In this document: positions 52,682 through 61,210 of the stretch, piece by piece
Layout: every line of letters begins with the position of its first letter
Position numbering within the stretch: the stretch's first letter is position 1
Source of the DNA: Pseudomonas sp. 7SR1
Lineage (GTDB): Bacteria; Pseudomonadota; Gammaproteobacteria; Pseudomonadales; Pseudomonadaceae
Reading direction: 5' to 3'
Length of the DNA stretch: 64,000 nt
Assembly: GCF_900156465.1 (NCBI RefSeq)
Contig: NZ_LT707064.1
Coordinates: 4,727,001-4,791,000 of the forward strand
The notes under the pieces: generated by a model
What the model was told of the DNA's origin: nothing
What the model saw: the letters and a program-made list of their open reading frames with translations, nothing else
The model's database searches: none
Made by a program: the position numbers and the translations under genes

Positions 52682-53512
52682 TCAGCGCTTGTAAGCCTGC
52701 AGGCCCGGCTTGATGCTCTTGTCGTCCAGGAACTGCTTCATGCCCTGCTCCCGGCCGCCCTCCTTGTCCAGCAGGCGCGACTGGTCGAGCTTGGCGTACA
52801 GGTAGTCTTCGTTCTGCTCCCAGGTCAGCTCGCGGCAGCGCTTGAAGCCATGCTTGGCCGCTCGCAGCACCACCGGGTTTTTCTCCAGCAGGTTGCGCGC
52901 CAGCTCCACGGTGACTTCCCGCAGTTGCGCCAGGGGCACGCTTTCGTTGACCAGGCCCATTTCGGCGGCTTTCTGCCCGCCGAAAGTCTTGCCGGTCATG
53001 ATGTAGTACAGCGATTGGCGATGCCCGACGGTATCGGCCATGGCCTTGCTGACCAGGTTGCCAGGCGGGATGCCCCAGTTGATTTCCGAAAGGCCGAAGG
53101 TAGCTTCATCGGCGCAGATCGCCAGGTCGCAGGCCACCAACGGGCTGAAACCGCCGCCAAAGCACCAACCATTGACCATGGCGATGGTGGGCTTGGCGTA
53201 CATGCGCAGCAGCTTCCACTGCCATTGGGACGCCTCGCGGCGGATTTTTTCCTGGAGGATCTCCGGACCGGCATCCACTTCGCGGAAGTATTCCTTGAGG
53301 TCCATGCCCGCGGTCCAGGAGTCCCCGGCGCCGGTCAGCACCAGTACACCGGCGGCCGGGTCCTGCTCCAGGGTTTCCAGCACGTCGACCATCTCGCGGT
53401 TGAGGGTCGGGCTCATGGCGTTGCGTTTTTCCGGGCGATTGAGAGTGACCCAGGCGATGCCCTCCTCGATCTCGACCTTGACGGTTGTCCAGCGACCTTC
53501 GTAGTTGCTCAT
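52682..53512 (-). CDS. ech: p-Hydroxycinnamoyl-CoA hydratase/lyase (feruloyl-CoA hydratase/lyase)
   Basis: 276 residues of the crotonase superfamily. Oxyanion-hole loops LTGAGDSWTAGMDLKEYF and NGWCFGGGFSPLVACDLAICAD, with the catalytic Glu in FGLSEINWGIPPG. Hydrates feruloyl-CoA and cleaves it to vanillin and acetyl-CoA without oxidation. ATG 53512 follows AGAG. First gene of the ech-vdh-fcs unit, with a promoter and repressor site at 53550-53585. Confidence 0.95.
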   Translation of the reverse strand: MSNYEGRWTTVKVEIEEGIAWVTLNRPEKRNAMSPTLNREMVDVLETLEQDPAAGVLVLTGAGDSWTAGMDLKEYFREVDAGPEILQEKIRREASQWQWKLLRMYAKPTIAMVNGWCFGGGFSPLVACDLAICADEATFGLSEINWGIPPGNLVSKAMADTVGHRQSLYYIMTGKTFGGQKAAEMGLVNESVPLAQLREVTVELARNLLEKNPVVLRAAKHGFKRCRELTWEQNEDYLYAKLDQSRLLDKEGGREQGMKQFLDDKSIKPGLQAYKR

Positions 53513-53549
53513 GACACGTGCTCTCTTGTTCTGGGCTGAAGATGAGCTG

Positions 53550-53585
53550 AAACTAAACCGCAAATTTAGTTATGTCAATTAACTA
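53550..53585 (-). promoter_or_regulatory. ech promoter with triple half-site MarR operator
   Basis: Minus strand -35 TTGACA (53578-53573) and -10 TAGTTT (53555-53550) are 17 bp apart. Three AACTA/TAGTT half-sites lie across it: AACTAAA (53551-53557), TTTAGTTA (53565-53572) and TAACTA (53580-53585), forming two overlapping inverted repeats with 7-bp spacers. A bound MarR dimer would cover the whole promoter. Confidence 0.65.
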
Positions 53586-53725
53586 TTAATCAATTTATCA
53601 GTATGCCGTTCTCAGGATCGCTGCAGGCCGGATCAACAAATCTGTAATCCACCGTAGCCAGGGCCGCCTAACCCCGGCAAACTGGATAGCCTTGTTAATC
53701 ACTCACCTTGAGGACGCTCTTTTCA

Positions 53726-54214
53726 ATGGCCAAGTCTGCAAAACTTGCCGAAGCCGCCGAGGCCGTGACCGATGTCGCTGCCGTGCAGGCGCCGCTGGAC
53801 TCCGCGCTGGACGAGCTGATCGGTTACGCCCTGCGCCGCGCTCAGTTGAAACTGTTCCAGAACCTGATCGGCCGGCTCGCCGTTCACGATCTGCGGCCTG
53901 CCCAGTTCTCGGCGCTGGCGATCATCGATCAGAATCCGGGCCTAATGCAGGCCGACCTGGCCCGGGCCCTGGCCATCGAACCACCACAGGTGGTGCCGCT
54001 GCTGAACAAGCTGGAAAGCCGGGCGCTGGCCGTGCGGGTACGCTGCAAGCCGGACAAGCGCTCCTATGGGATCTTCCTGAGCAAGACCGGCGAAACCCTG
54101 CTCAAGGAACTCAAGCAGATCGCCGCCCAGAGCGACCTGGACTCCACGGCGGCCCTCTCGGGCACGGAGCGCGAAGAACTGCTGCGGTTGCTGAAGAAGG
54201 TCTACCAGTCATGA
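53726..54214 (+). CDS. MarR-family regulator of hydroxycinnamate catabolism
   Basis: 162 residues. Winged HTH at about 60-125 (LRPAQFSALAIIDQNPGLMQADLARALAIEPPQVVPLLNKLESRALAVRVRCKPDKRSYGIFLSKTGE). Divergent from ech; homologues (FerR/FerC type) repress ech-vdh-fcs and are released by hydroxycinnamoyl-CoA. ATG 53726 is preferred over the in-frame TTG at 53708. The same TTTAGTTA box recurs before the MFS gene at 55883. Confidence 0.85.
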   Translation: MAKSAKLAEAAEAVTDVAAVQAPLDSALDELIGYALRRAQLKLFQNLIGRLAVHDLRPAQFSALAIIDQNPGLMQADLARALAIEPPQVVPLLNKLESRALAVRVRCKPDKRSYGIFLSKTGETLLKELKQIAAQSDLDSTAALSGTEREELLRLLKKVYQS

Positions 54215-54219
54215 AGAAC

Positions 54220-54255
54220 GCACTGTGGCGAGAGGCTGAACGGTCTCGCCACAGT
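54220..54255. terminator. REP-like hairpin between convergent MarR and porin genes
   Basis: CACTGTGGCGAGA (54220-54232) and TCTCGCCACAGTG (54243-54255) form a perfect 13-bp stem with a 10-nt loop, immediately after the MarR stop. Confidence 0.7.
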
Positions 54256-54266
54256 GGCCTGGAGCC

Positions 54267-55574
54267 CTACCAGATCGGCACGCTGTAGGTCACCAGAAAG
54301 CGGATCTGGTTCTCGTCGCGAAACGCCGCAGCCGCGGGAAAATCATTGCGATAGATGGACTTGCGCGCCAGCAGCCCGACGTTTTTCAGCGGGCCACTCT
54401 GGATCACATAACCCAACTCCATCTGCAATTCCCGCTCCTTGCGATCCTCGGCATTGTAGGCGGCCAGCTCGATGTGATCGCCACGCACGTAGCGCAATCG
54501 GGTCCGCAGGCCCGGCACGCCCACTGCGGCAAAATCATAATCATGGATCGCTTGCCAGGTGCGTTCACGGGCGTTGAGGAAATCCGAGCTCATGGTCATT
54601 TCACTCAGGCCCATCAACTCGGTGCCGGACACATATGGCGTGGCGGTATCACCACTGGCATGCATATAGCCCAGGCTGACGCTGTGCCCGCCCCAGCGGT
54701 AGCCGAACAGAGCCGAGACGTTGCGGTTATCCACCTTCCCGGCCTTGGCGGCGCCGTCTTCGCCACTGAAGAAGCTGCGCAGGTCGGTGGTCAGTACGCC
54801 GTCGCCAAGGGGCAGCTTATGCAATAGCGCCAGGGTCTCCTGCCGGTACAGGTCCGCCACTTCGGCGTGATAGACCCGCAGGCTGAGCGCCTTGTCGACC
54901 TGATAGTCCCCCCCGGCGTAAACCAGGTGCGAGGAGGTGGCCGCGCCATTGAAGCGCCGGTTGGGGGACGCGATGCTCATTGCCTGGTAGTCGGTGGAGT
55001 CGCGCCGGTTGATGCGATCGATATAGCCAGTATTGAGTGTCAATCCGTCGATGTCCTTGGAACTGAGCGTCGTTCCTCGGAAGGTCTGTGGCAGCAGCCG
55101 CGACGGGCTGGCGAACGCAAACGGCAGGAAGATCGACACATCGCCTGTCTTCACCGTGGTCTGGCCGAAACGCAGCTTGCCGGTCAGGGCCAGGCGCGAA
55201 TACTCATCCGGTGCCCGCCTGTCGCCACTGGACACCGGCAACAGCTCGGTACCGCTGCGATCCGGCGAGGAGTCGAGCTTGATGCCCATCAATCCCCGGG
55301 CATCCAGGCCGAACCCCACCGTGCCGGGGGTGAATCCCGACTCCACGTTCATGATCACCCCTTGGGCCCACTCCCTGGCGGCGGTCTTGGCGCCGTCATC
55401 CTTGTAGTCGCGATCCATGTAGTAATTGCGCAGTGTCAGGGTGCCATGGCTGTCGTCGATCAATCCTTGGGCTGACGCGGTGACCGAAGACAGGCTCAGC
55501 CCGAAACAGGCCAGCAGATGAGCGAAACGTGTGACAGGGGCCGCTACACAAGCGCCCCGGGCAAGATTGGGCAT
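54267..55574 (-). CDS. OprD-family outer-membrane porin
   Basis: 435 residues with a signal region (RFAHLLACFGLSLSSVTASAQG), then the 18-strand barrel typical of OprD (GTLTLRNYYMDRDY, EWAQGVIMNVESGFTPGTVGFGLDARGLMGIKLDSSPDR, LVYAGGDYQVDKALSLRVYHAEVADLY, ending IRFLVTYSVPIW). The aromatic end is usual for barrel proteins. Its position with ech-vdh-fcs and the MFS carrier suggests import of hydroxycinnamates or vanillate; related OprD/OpdK-type porins take vanillate. Confidence 0.92.
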   Translation of the reverse strand: MPNLARGACVAAPVTRFAHLLACFGLSLSSVTASAQGLIDDSHGTLTLRNYYMDRDYKDDGAKTAAREWAQGVIMNVESGFTPGTVGFGLDARGLMGIKLDSSPDRSGTELLPVSSGDRRAPDEYSRLALTGKLRFGQTTVKTGDVSIFLPFAFASPSRLLPQTFRGTTLSSKDIDGLTLNTGYIDRINRRDSTDYQAMSIASPNRRFNGAATSSHLVYAGGDYQVDKALSLRVYHAEVADLYRQETLALLHKLPLGDGVLTTDLRSFFSGEDGAAKAGKVDNRNVSALFGYRWGGHSVSLGYMHASGDTATPYVSGTELMGLSEMTMSSDFLNARERTWQAIHDYDFAAVGVPGLRTRLRYVRGDHIELAAYNAEDRKERELQMELGYVIQSGPLKNVGLLARKSIYRNDFPAAAAFRDENQIRFLVTYSVPIW

Positions 55575-55882
55575 GTTCGACGTCCATTATTGTTGTTGTT
55601 TTGTTCGCACCCCTCCGGCTGGAAGGGATGCCGGACAAGAGAATGGAAACCCCTCGGCATTCTCGTCAATCCAGAATGACCGATAATCGAACATTAATAT
55701 CGTTAACTTGTTTTGCCGTTTTAGTGCCTTTTTCCCTCAAGGCCATGATTTAACGGAAAAAATATCGATTTCCAGCCCGTTTCTTCAGGCCATTCATTTT
55801 TTAGTTAGCTTTGTTAATCTAAATCCCGCTGCCTCGCCGGCTCCATCACCGGCCCCCGACAAAAACAATAAGAGGACTTGTC
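55575..55882. other. AT-rich divergent region between porin and MFS genes
   Basis: 308 bp, clearly richer in A and T than its surroundings, holding the promoters of the porin and MFS genes. The only recognised site is the TTTAGTTA...CTAAA element at 55800-55823. No gene is seen. Confidence 0.5.
55800..55823 (+). promoter_or_regulatory. Candidate MarR (hydroxycinnamate) operator before the MFS gene
   Basis: TTTAGTTA followed by N6 and TTAATCTAAA forms an imperfect inverted repeat. Its left half is identical in 8 bases to the central half-site of the ech operator (53565-53572). It lies 60-83 bp before the MFS start. Confidence 0.5.
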
Positions 55883-57094
55883 ATGAACCATCCGGCGCGT
55901 CGTGCAACGCTGACCATTGCCTTGTGTTTCATCGTTGCGTTGATCGAAGGTTTCGACCTGCAATCGGCCGGCACCGCTGCCGCCGGTCTGCGACAGACGT
56001 TTGCCCTGGACCCGAAAATGATGGGCTGGGTATTCAGCGCCGGCATCATCGGGCTGCTGCCAGGCGCCTTCTTCGGCGGCTGGATCGCCGATCGCATCGG
56101 CCGCAAGAAAATCCTGGTGGGTGCGGTGCTGCTGTTCGGGGTCTTTTCCCTCGGCACAGCCCATGTCGAAAACGTATCCAGCCTGCTGCTGGTGCGCTTC
56201 ATGACAGGCCTGGGCCTTGGCGCCGCCCTGCCCAACCTCATTGCCCTGTGTGCCGAGGCGGTGGGCGAACAGCGACGCGGCACCGCCATCAGCGTGATGT
56301 ACGCAGGCGTTCCGCTGGGAGGAGCGCTGGCGGCAGTGGTCGCCATGCTGTCGGGCGAACATTGGCAGATGACGTTTTTCATCGGCGGCCTGGCGCCGCT
56401 GCTGGTGGTGCCATTGATGTTGCTGTGGCTGCCGGAATCCAGTGCCTTTCGCCAGGCACGGGCTGCTGGCCCGCAAACTCGCGGCTCCACTGGCCAGGCG
56501 CTGTTCGGTGAGGGTCGCAGCCGGACCACCCTGTCCCTCTGGATGAGTTACTTCTTCACCCTGACGGTGATGTACATGTTGCTCAACTGGCTGCCTTCGT
56601 TGCTGCTGGAACAAGGTTTCAGCAAGCCCCAGGCCGGCCTGGTACAGATGCTGTTCAACATTGGCGGTACCCTCGGGTCGTTGCTCGGTGGTTGGTTGCT
56701 GGACCGCTGCAACGGCATCAAGGTGGTGCTGTTCGTCTATGCCGGCTTGTTGAGCGCACTGGCCGGAGTGGGTTTTTCGGTCGGCATCGTGCCGATGACC
56801 ATCGCCGGATTCGCCGCCGGACTGTTCGTGATGGCGGCGCAACTGGTGCTCTATGCGTTGGCGCCGCCCTCCTACCCCACCGCCGTGCGGGCGACAGGCG
56901 TCGGGGCGGCGGTGGCCATCGGGCGCCTGGGCTCGGTGGCAGGCCCCTTGGCCGCCGGGCAGATCCTGGCGGCCGGCGCAGGAACGACCGGCGTCCTGTT
57001 GGCGACGTCCCCCGGATTGGTGATCGCCGCCCTGGCGGCCATCGGTGTGATGACCCGCGCGGTGTCGGCAGGTGAGGTGCAAGCCGCGCGCTGA
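55883..57094 (+). CDS. MFS aromatic acid transporter (AAHS/MhpT-like)
   Basis: 403 residues with 12 predicted TM helices. The AAHS signature is EGFDLQSAG in TM1, and the MFS loop 2-3 motif is GGWIADRIGRKKIL. Close in layout to MhpT and PcaK/VanK proton-coupled carriers of phenylpropionate and hydroxybenzoate types. ATG 55883 follows AGGA. It is divergent from the OprD porin in the ferulate cluster, so it should move hydroxycinnamates or vanillate across the inner membrane. Confidence 0.9.
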   Translation: MNHPARRATLTIALCFIVALIEGFDLQSAGTAAAGLRQTFALDPKMMGWVFSAGIIGLLPGAFFGGWIADRIGRKKILVGAVLLFGVFSLGTAHVENVSSLLLVRFMTGLGLGAALPNLIALCAEAVGEQRRGTAISVMYAGVPLGGALAAVVAMLSGEHWQMTFFIGGLAPLLVVPLMLLWLPESSAFRQARAAGPQTRGSTGQALFGEGRSRTTLSLWMSYFFTLTVMYMLLNWLPSLLLEQGFSKPQAGLVQMLFNIGGTLGSLLGGWLLDRCNGIKVVLFVYAGLLSALAGVGFSVGIVPMTIAGFAAGLFVMAAQLVLYALAPPSYPTAVRATGVGAAVAIGRLGSVAGPLAAGQILAAGAGTTGVLLATSPGLVIAALAAIGVMTRAVSAGEVQAAR

Positions 57095-57122
57095 CAAGGA
57101 GGCAGGACGAGGGCCGATGGAG

Positions 57123-57752
57123 TCAATCCGTGGTGCTGGCCGCCAGCACGCTCAAGGTGCGGCGCCGGGGATTCCAGATACTGAGGCACCACACGCCCCA
57201 CCACTCCAGCCCATCTTCGAAGTAATTGCTCCAGGGATCACGTGCCGGATCGGGCTCGTCGCTGGCCAGCCAGTCGAGGTTGAAGTTGTCGACCCAGGTC
57301 AGCACCTCGGCCCCCTCCTCGAGCCCGAGCACATCGAGCCAGTCCTTGAACAGCGCCTGTGGGCTGTCGTCGACGAAGCGAGTGCCGTAGGGCGGCTCGC
57401 AAAATGCTTCGTACAAGGCAAAAGGCGGCGGGTCGTGCGCCGCCTTGTCGGCATGCAGGAGTTGCTCGATCTCTTGCCGGTCCAGGGGCCTGGGCCTGGC
57501 CTTGTCCAGATCCCAGCGCATATCGGGAGGCGTGGCGCCGGCAAACCGAGGATCAAGGATCAACTGGCGATGGCGCTCCAGCCACAGGTTCATGATGGAC
57601 CGGAACAGCAGGTCCACCGCCTCGCGGTGGAGCGCTGGGGTGACCGCCTCACCCGGTTCGGGAGCGAGCACCAGGAAATCGAAGGCGCAGCCGGCCTTTT
57701 CCATCCGCTGGCGCAAGGCGGCGCTGGCTTGCCTTTCAACCACATTCAACAT
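57123..57752 (-). CDS. Conserved hypothetical protein downstream of rtcB
   Basis: 209 residues, acidic and tryptophan-rich, no signal peptide or TM segment. Distinct stretches are LFRSIMNLWLERHRQLILDP, LEQLLHADKAAHD-like charged helix and the C-terminal WSNYFEDGLEWWGVWCLSIWNP. ATG 57752 follows AGGA, 11 bp after the rtcB stop, so it is probably cotranscribed with the RNA ligase. No known domain is recognised; a role in RNA repair would be inference from the neighbour. Confidence 0.65.
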   Translation of the reverse strand: MLNVVERQASAALRQRMEKAGCAFDFLVLAPEPGEAVTPALHREAVDLLFRSIMNLWLERHRQLILDPRFAGATPPDMRWDLDKARPRPLDRQEIEQLLHADKAAHDPPPFALYEAFCEPPYGTRFVDDSPQALFKDWLDVLGLEEGAEVLTWVDNFNLDWLASDEPDPARDPWSNYFEDGLEWWGVWCLSIWNPRRRTLSVLAASTTD

Positions 57753-57763
57753 GACGGGCTTCC

Positions 57764-58990
57764 TCAACCTTTGACACACACCACCTGACGCAAGGTGTGC
57801 ACGACCTCGACCAGCTCACGCTGGGCGTGCATGACCTGATCGATATCCTTGTACGCCATGGGGATCTCATCGATCACCGCCTCATCCTTGCGGCACTCCA
57901 CATGAGCGGTGGCGCGAACCTGGTCTTCGACGCTGAAGCGTTTTTTCGCCTGGGTGCGGCTCATGACCCGGCCCGCGCCATGGCTGCAGGAGCAGAACGA
58001 TTGCTCGTTGCCCAGCCCCCGGACGATAAAGCTCTTGGCCCCCATCGAACCTGGAATGATCCCCAGCTCGCCCTTGTGCGCCGACACCGCGCCCTTGCGA
58101 GTGACCAGGACGTCGCGCCCGAAATGGCGTTCCTTCTGCACGTAATTGTGATGACAATTGACCGCTTCGAGCGCCACCTCGAACGGCTTGGTGATGACCT
58201 GGCGGGTGGCGCGTATCACCGCGTCCATCATCAGCGCGCGATTCTGCCGGGCGAAATCCTGGGCCCAGCCCACCGCTTGCACATAATCGTCGAAATGCCG
58301 ACTGCCCTCCTCGAAATAGGCCAGGTCGCGGTCCGGCAGGTTGGCGAGGTGTTGGCGCATGTCGGCCTGGGCCAATTGGATGAACAAGCTACCGATGGCG
58401 TTGCCCACGCCGCGCGAGCCGCTGTGCAGCATGAACCAGACCCGGTTGGCTTCGTCCAGGCATACCTCGATGAAATGATTGCCACTGCCCAGGGTGCCAA
58501 GGTGCTGGCGATTGTTGCTCCGGGCCAGCTTCGGGTACTTGTCGGTAATCGCCTTGAACCGCTCGGCCAGCGCGCCCCAGGCCTGGTCGGCCTGTGGGGG
58601 AATGCTGTTCCAGGCGCCTTTGTCCCGCCCGCCGTGACTGACCGTACGCCCGTGGGGCACGGCTTTCTCGATGGCGCTGCGCAGGCCATGGAGGTTGTCC
58701 GGCAGATCGGTCGCGGTCAGCGAGGTACGGGCGGCGATCATGCCGCAACCGATGTCCACCCCGACCGCGGCAGGAATGATCGCACCCACGGTGGGAATCA
58801 CGCTGCCTATGGTGGAGCCCTTGCCCAGGTGCACGTCGGGCATCACCGCCAGGTGCTTGAAGATGAAGGGCATCTTCGCCGTGTTTATCAGTTGCTGGCG
58901 GGCCTCGGCTTGAACCGGCACGCCCTGGGTCCAGAGCTTGACGGGCTTGCCATTGGCGACTTCCAGCAGTTCGTAGGTTCTTTCTTCCAT
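57764..58990 (-). CDS. rtcB: RNA-splicing ligase RtcB
   Basis: 408 residues, aligning along its length with E. coli RtcB (408). Mn2+ and GTP ligands are intact: VMPDVHLGKGSTIGSVIP, VGVDIGCGM (active-site Cys), TLGSGNHFIEVCLDE, NCHHNYVQKE and SHGAGRVMSRTQAKK (guanylylated His). Joins 2',3'-cyclic phosphate or 3'-phosphate RNA to 5'-OH in RNA repair. ATG 58990 gives the family N-terminus; an in-frame ATG at 59026 sits in a leader hairpin. No rtcA or rtcR is adjacent, unlike E. coli. Confidence 0.95.
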   Translation of the reverse strand: MEERTYELLEVANGKPVKLWTQGVPVQAEARQQLINTAKMPFIFKHLAVMPDVHLGKGSTIGSVIPTVGAIIPAAVGVDIGCGMIAARTSLTATDLPDNLHGLRSAIEKAVPHGRTVSHGGRDKGAWNSIPPQADQAWGALAERFKAITDKYPKLARSNNRQHLGTLGSGNHFIEVCLDEANRVWFMLHSGSRGVGNAIGSLFIQLAQADMRQHLANLPDRDLAYFEEGSRHFDDYVQAVGWAQDFARQNRALMMDAVIRATRQVITKPFEVALEAVNCHHNYVQKERHFGRDVLVTRKGAVSAHKGELGIIPGSMGAKSFIVRGLGNEQSFCSCSHGAGRVMSRTQAKKRFSVEDQVRATAHVECRKDEAVIDEIPMAYKDIDQVMHAQRELVEVVHTLRQVVCVKG

Positions 58991-59319
58991 GGTCCGGCTT
59001 CTGTTCGATGGGCGAGCCGCTTTCATGGGCGGCTCACGACTTTGACAGCCAGCATGAACGCAGATTCAGGGGGATTTGTCGAAGGTCGGCGTCCCAGGGC
59101 GCTCTCAACAGCCGCCGCTGCAATCGAATACTTTATGATTGGCCGGCTAAAAACCACGGAAATGGACTTATTTGGCACAAAATCGATCCCATACGATGAG
59201 GAGTGTCCCAAGCGGTGCCGGACGGTATCGTGCCAGGGACTTCAACAGAGCGTGAAACCGTTGCCCCAGCGGGGCAAAAATTGCGCATCATAGGCGCCGT
59301 CCGCTCAAGGGAGATTTAC
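58991..59319. other. Intergenic region with rtcB leader hairpin
   Basis: 329 bp between the divergent rtcB and CAP-domain genes. GAGCCGC (59014-59020) and GCGGCTC (59029-59035) form a hairpin 24-45 nt before rtcB, with an ATG in its loop region. I looked for a sigma-54 promoter, as in E. coli rtcBA, and found none convincing. No gene is seen. Confidence 0.5.
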
Positions 59320-60171
59320 ATGCGTGCCATTTCATCCGCCATGCGTCTTGTGGTGCTGTCGCTGGGCCTGGCCTTCGCCGCCGGTGCCGCTGCCACCGAA
59401 GAGACGCAACTGGTCGAGTCCATCAATCTCTACCGCAGCCAATCCCAGAGCTGCGCCGGCCAGGCCTCGCTGGAGTTGCCGCCGCTGGCGATGGATTCGC
59501 GACTGATCCTGTCGGCCAATGGCATTGGCGATCTGCAGCAAGCGCTGGCGCGGGCGGCCTATCCGATGGTCAACGTGCAGGCCATCAGCCTGTCGGGCCC
59601 GCGGGATGCCCAAGCGGCGATGAAAGCCGTGCAGGAGAGTTTCTGCCAGGTAGTGCTCGACCCGCAGTTCGTCGACATCGGGGTCAGCCGCATGGACCGC
59701 GAATGGCGCATCGTACTGGCGCGCCCGCTGCTGTCGGCGCGCCTGGGCGACTGGCAGGCCGAAGGCCAGAAACTGCTGAAGCTGATCAATAGTGCCCGCG
59801 CACAGCCGCGCCGCTGTGGCACGCAAGCCTTCTCGGCCACCACACCGCTGTCGTGGAACGCCACCCTGGCCCTCGCTGGCGTGAGCCACGCCCGAGCCAT
59901 GGCCAACAACAACTTCTTCGACCACAAGGACCGAGACGGCCGCATGCCCGGCGACCGCGCCGAACTGGCCGGCTATCTCGGCCAGCTGATCGGCGAGAAC
60001 ATTGCTGCCGGACAGGACACCGCCCTCAAGGTGGTGGACGGCTGGCTGGCGAGCCCAGGACACTGCGCCAACCTGATGAACCCGCAATACCGCGAGCTGG
60101 GCGCCGGGTACGCCACCGATCCGAAAAGTGATGCGGGAATCTACTGGACGGCCATGTTTGGCACGCAGTAG
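59320..60171 (+). CDS. Secreted CAP/SCP-domain protein
   Basis: 283 residues, signal peptide (AMRLVVLSLGLAFAAGAAA), an N-terminal unknown half (residues ~30-150) and a C-terminal CAP domain: KLINSARAQPRRCGTQAF, LSWNATLALAGVSHARAMANNNFFDHKDRDGRMPGDRA, IGENIAAGQDTALKVVDGWLASPGHCANLMNPQYRELGAGY. The His and Glu residues of the CAP cavity are present. Start ATG 59320 follows GGGAG. Bacterial CAP proteins are exported; function here unknown, cell-envelope roles are common guesses. Confidence 0.85.
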   Translation: MRAISSAMRLVVLSLGLAFAAGAAATEETQLVESINLYRSQSQSCAGQASLELPPLAMDSRLILSANGIGDLQQALARAAYPMVNVQAISLSGPRDAQAAMKAVQESFCQVVLDPQFVDIGVSRMDREWRIVLARPLLSARLGDWQAEGQKLLKLINSARAQPRRCGTQAFSATTPLSWNATLALAGVSHARAMANNNFFDHKDRDGRMPGDRAELAGYLGQLIGENIAAGQDTALKVVDGWLASPGHCANLMNPQYRELGAGYATDPKSDAGIYWTAMFGTQ

Positions 60172-60224
60172 GGATTGGCCCGGGCGCCGTTATCGCGTAC
60201 CCCGCGCAACGGCATCCCACCCCA

Positions 60225-61109
60225 TCAAAGCGGCTCCTGCCGCAACGTCTGCCGCAAATGCTGCATGAACCGGCTCAACGACGGTGACTGGGCCACCGGC
60301 TTGTGCTGCAGCAGTCCGATGGAGCGCTTGCCGGGCTGGTCGATGGCAATCACCGAGCATTGCTCACCGATGTTGAACACCGCCGTGCAACTGGCCGGCA
60401 GCAGGGAAAATCCCAGGCCTTCGCGCACCAGTCCAGTGGCCGTGCTCATGTGGGCCACCTCCCACGCCGGTTCCGGCTCGACATTCAAATAGCGCAACGC
60501 CGCATCTGCCAGGGGACGGATGCTGGTATCGGGTGTCAGGGCGATATAGGGCTGGCGCTTCCAGCCGTCCAGGCTGTCGCGTTGATGATCCTTGTGCGCC
60601 AGCAATACCAGGTTGTCATCCAACAGGCGTACGAAGCTCAGCCCGGACAGGTCGTCCGGCAATGAGGTGATGCCTGCGTCCACCTCGCCGCGCTGAACCC
60701 AGCCCATGATTTCCCCCGCACGGCCGTCCAGCACACTCACTCGTATTCCCGGGTGCTCGCGCTGGAACGAGGCAATGACCACGGGCAGGAAGGACGCGGC
60801 AGCGGTGGGCAACGCCCCGAGGCGCAGGGTGCCGCGGCTCAGGCTGAGAGTATCGCGAGCGTCGCGCACGGCATCGTCCATGTCCCTGAGCATCCGCCTG
60901 GCCTGGGGCAGGAAGTGTTCGCCGGCCGGCGTCAACTCGACACTGCGGGTGTTACGCGCCAATAACGCCAGCCCCATGGTTTCTTCCAGCCTGCGGATGC
61001 TGTAGCTCAGGGCTGGCTGGGACAGATGCAACTGCTCGGCGGTACGGGTGAAACTGGAGGTTTCGGCAATCAGGATGAAGGCGCGAAGCTGTCTGAAGGA
61101 AACGTTCAT
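60225..61109 (-). CDS. LysR-family transcriptional regulator
   Basis: 294 residues. Winged HTH at 3-62 (FRQLRAFILIAETSSFTRTAEQLHLSQPALSYSIRRLEETMGLALLARNTRSVELTPAG), then the periplasmic-binding-like co-inducer domain. Divergent from the AtuA-CitMHS operon, its expected target, with a 6-bp inverted repeat spaced by 11 bp between them. The inducer is probably the substrate of the CitMHS carrier, a tri- or dicarboxylate. Confidence 0.92.
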   Translation of the reverse strand: MNVSFRQLRAFILIAETSSFTRTAEQLHLSQPALSYSIRRLEETMGLALLARNTRSVELTPAGEHFLPQARRMLRDMDDAVRDARDTLSLSRGTLRLGALPTAAASFLPVVIASFQREHPGIRVSVLDGRAGEIMGWVQRGEVDAGITSLPDDLSGLSFVRLLDDNLVLLAHKDHQRDSLDGWKRQPYIALTPDTSIRPLADAALRYLNVEPEPAWEVAHMSTATGLVREGLGFSLLPASCTAVFNIGEQCSVIAIDQPGKRSIGLLQHKPVAQSPSLSRFMQHLRQTLRQEPL

Positions 61110-61122
61110 GGGCGCACTTATA

Positions 61123-61145
61123 AAGATACTGGATCAATTTATCTT
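61123..61145. promoter_or_regulatory. Candidate LysR binding site
   Basis: AAGATA (61123-61128) and TATCTT (61140-61145) are perfect inverted arms with an 11-bp spacer, the dyad spacing usual for LysR regulators. It lies 14 bp before the LysR start and 66 bp before the AtuA-family start. Confidence 0.5.
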
Positions 61146-61210
61146 ACCTTTAAAATTCACAGAACAATGCGTTACAGCCACCATGAGCCATCACCTCAGT
61201 GGACATGGAC

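Noticed and set aside
58991..59319. Sigma-54 promoter for rtcB, as in E. coli
   Set aside because: No GG-N10-GC element with flanking consensus on the minus strand; the TTTGGCACAA at 59170 is on the other strand and lacks the -12 element.
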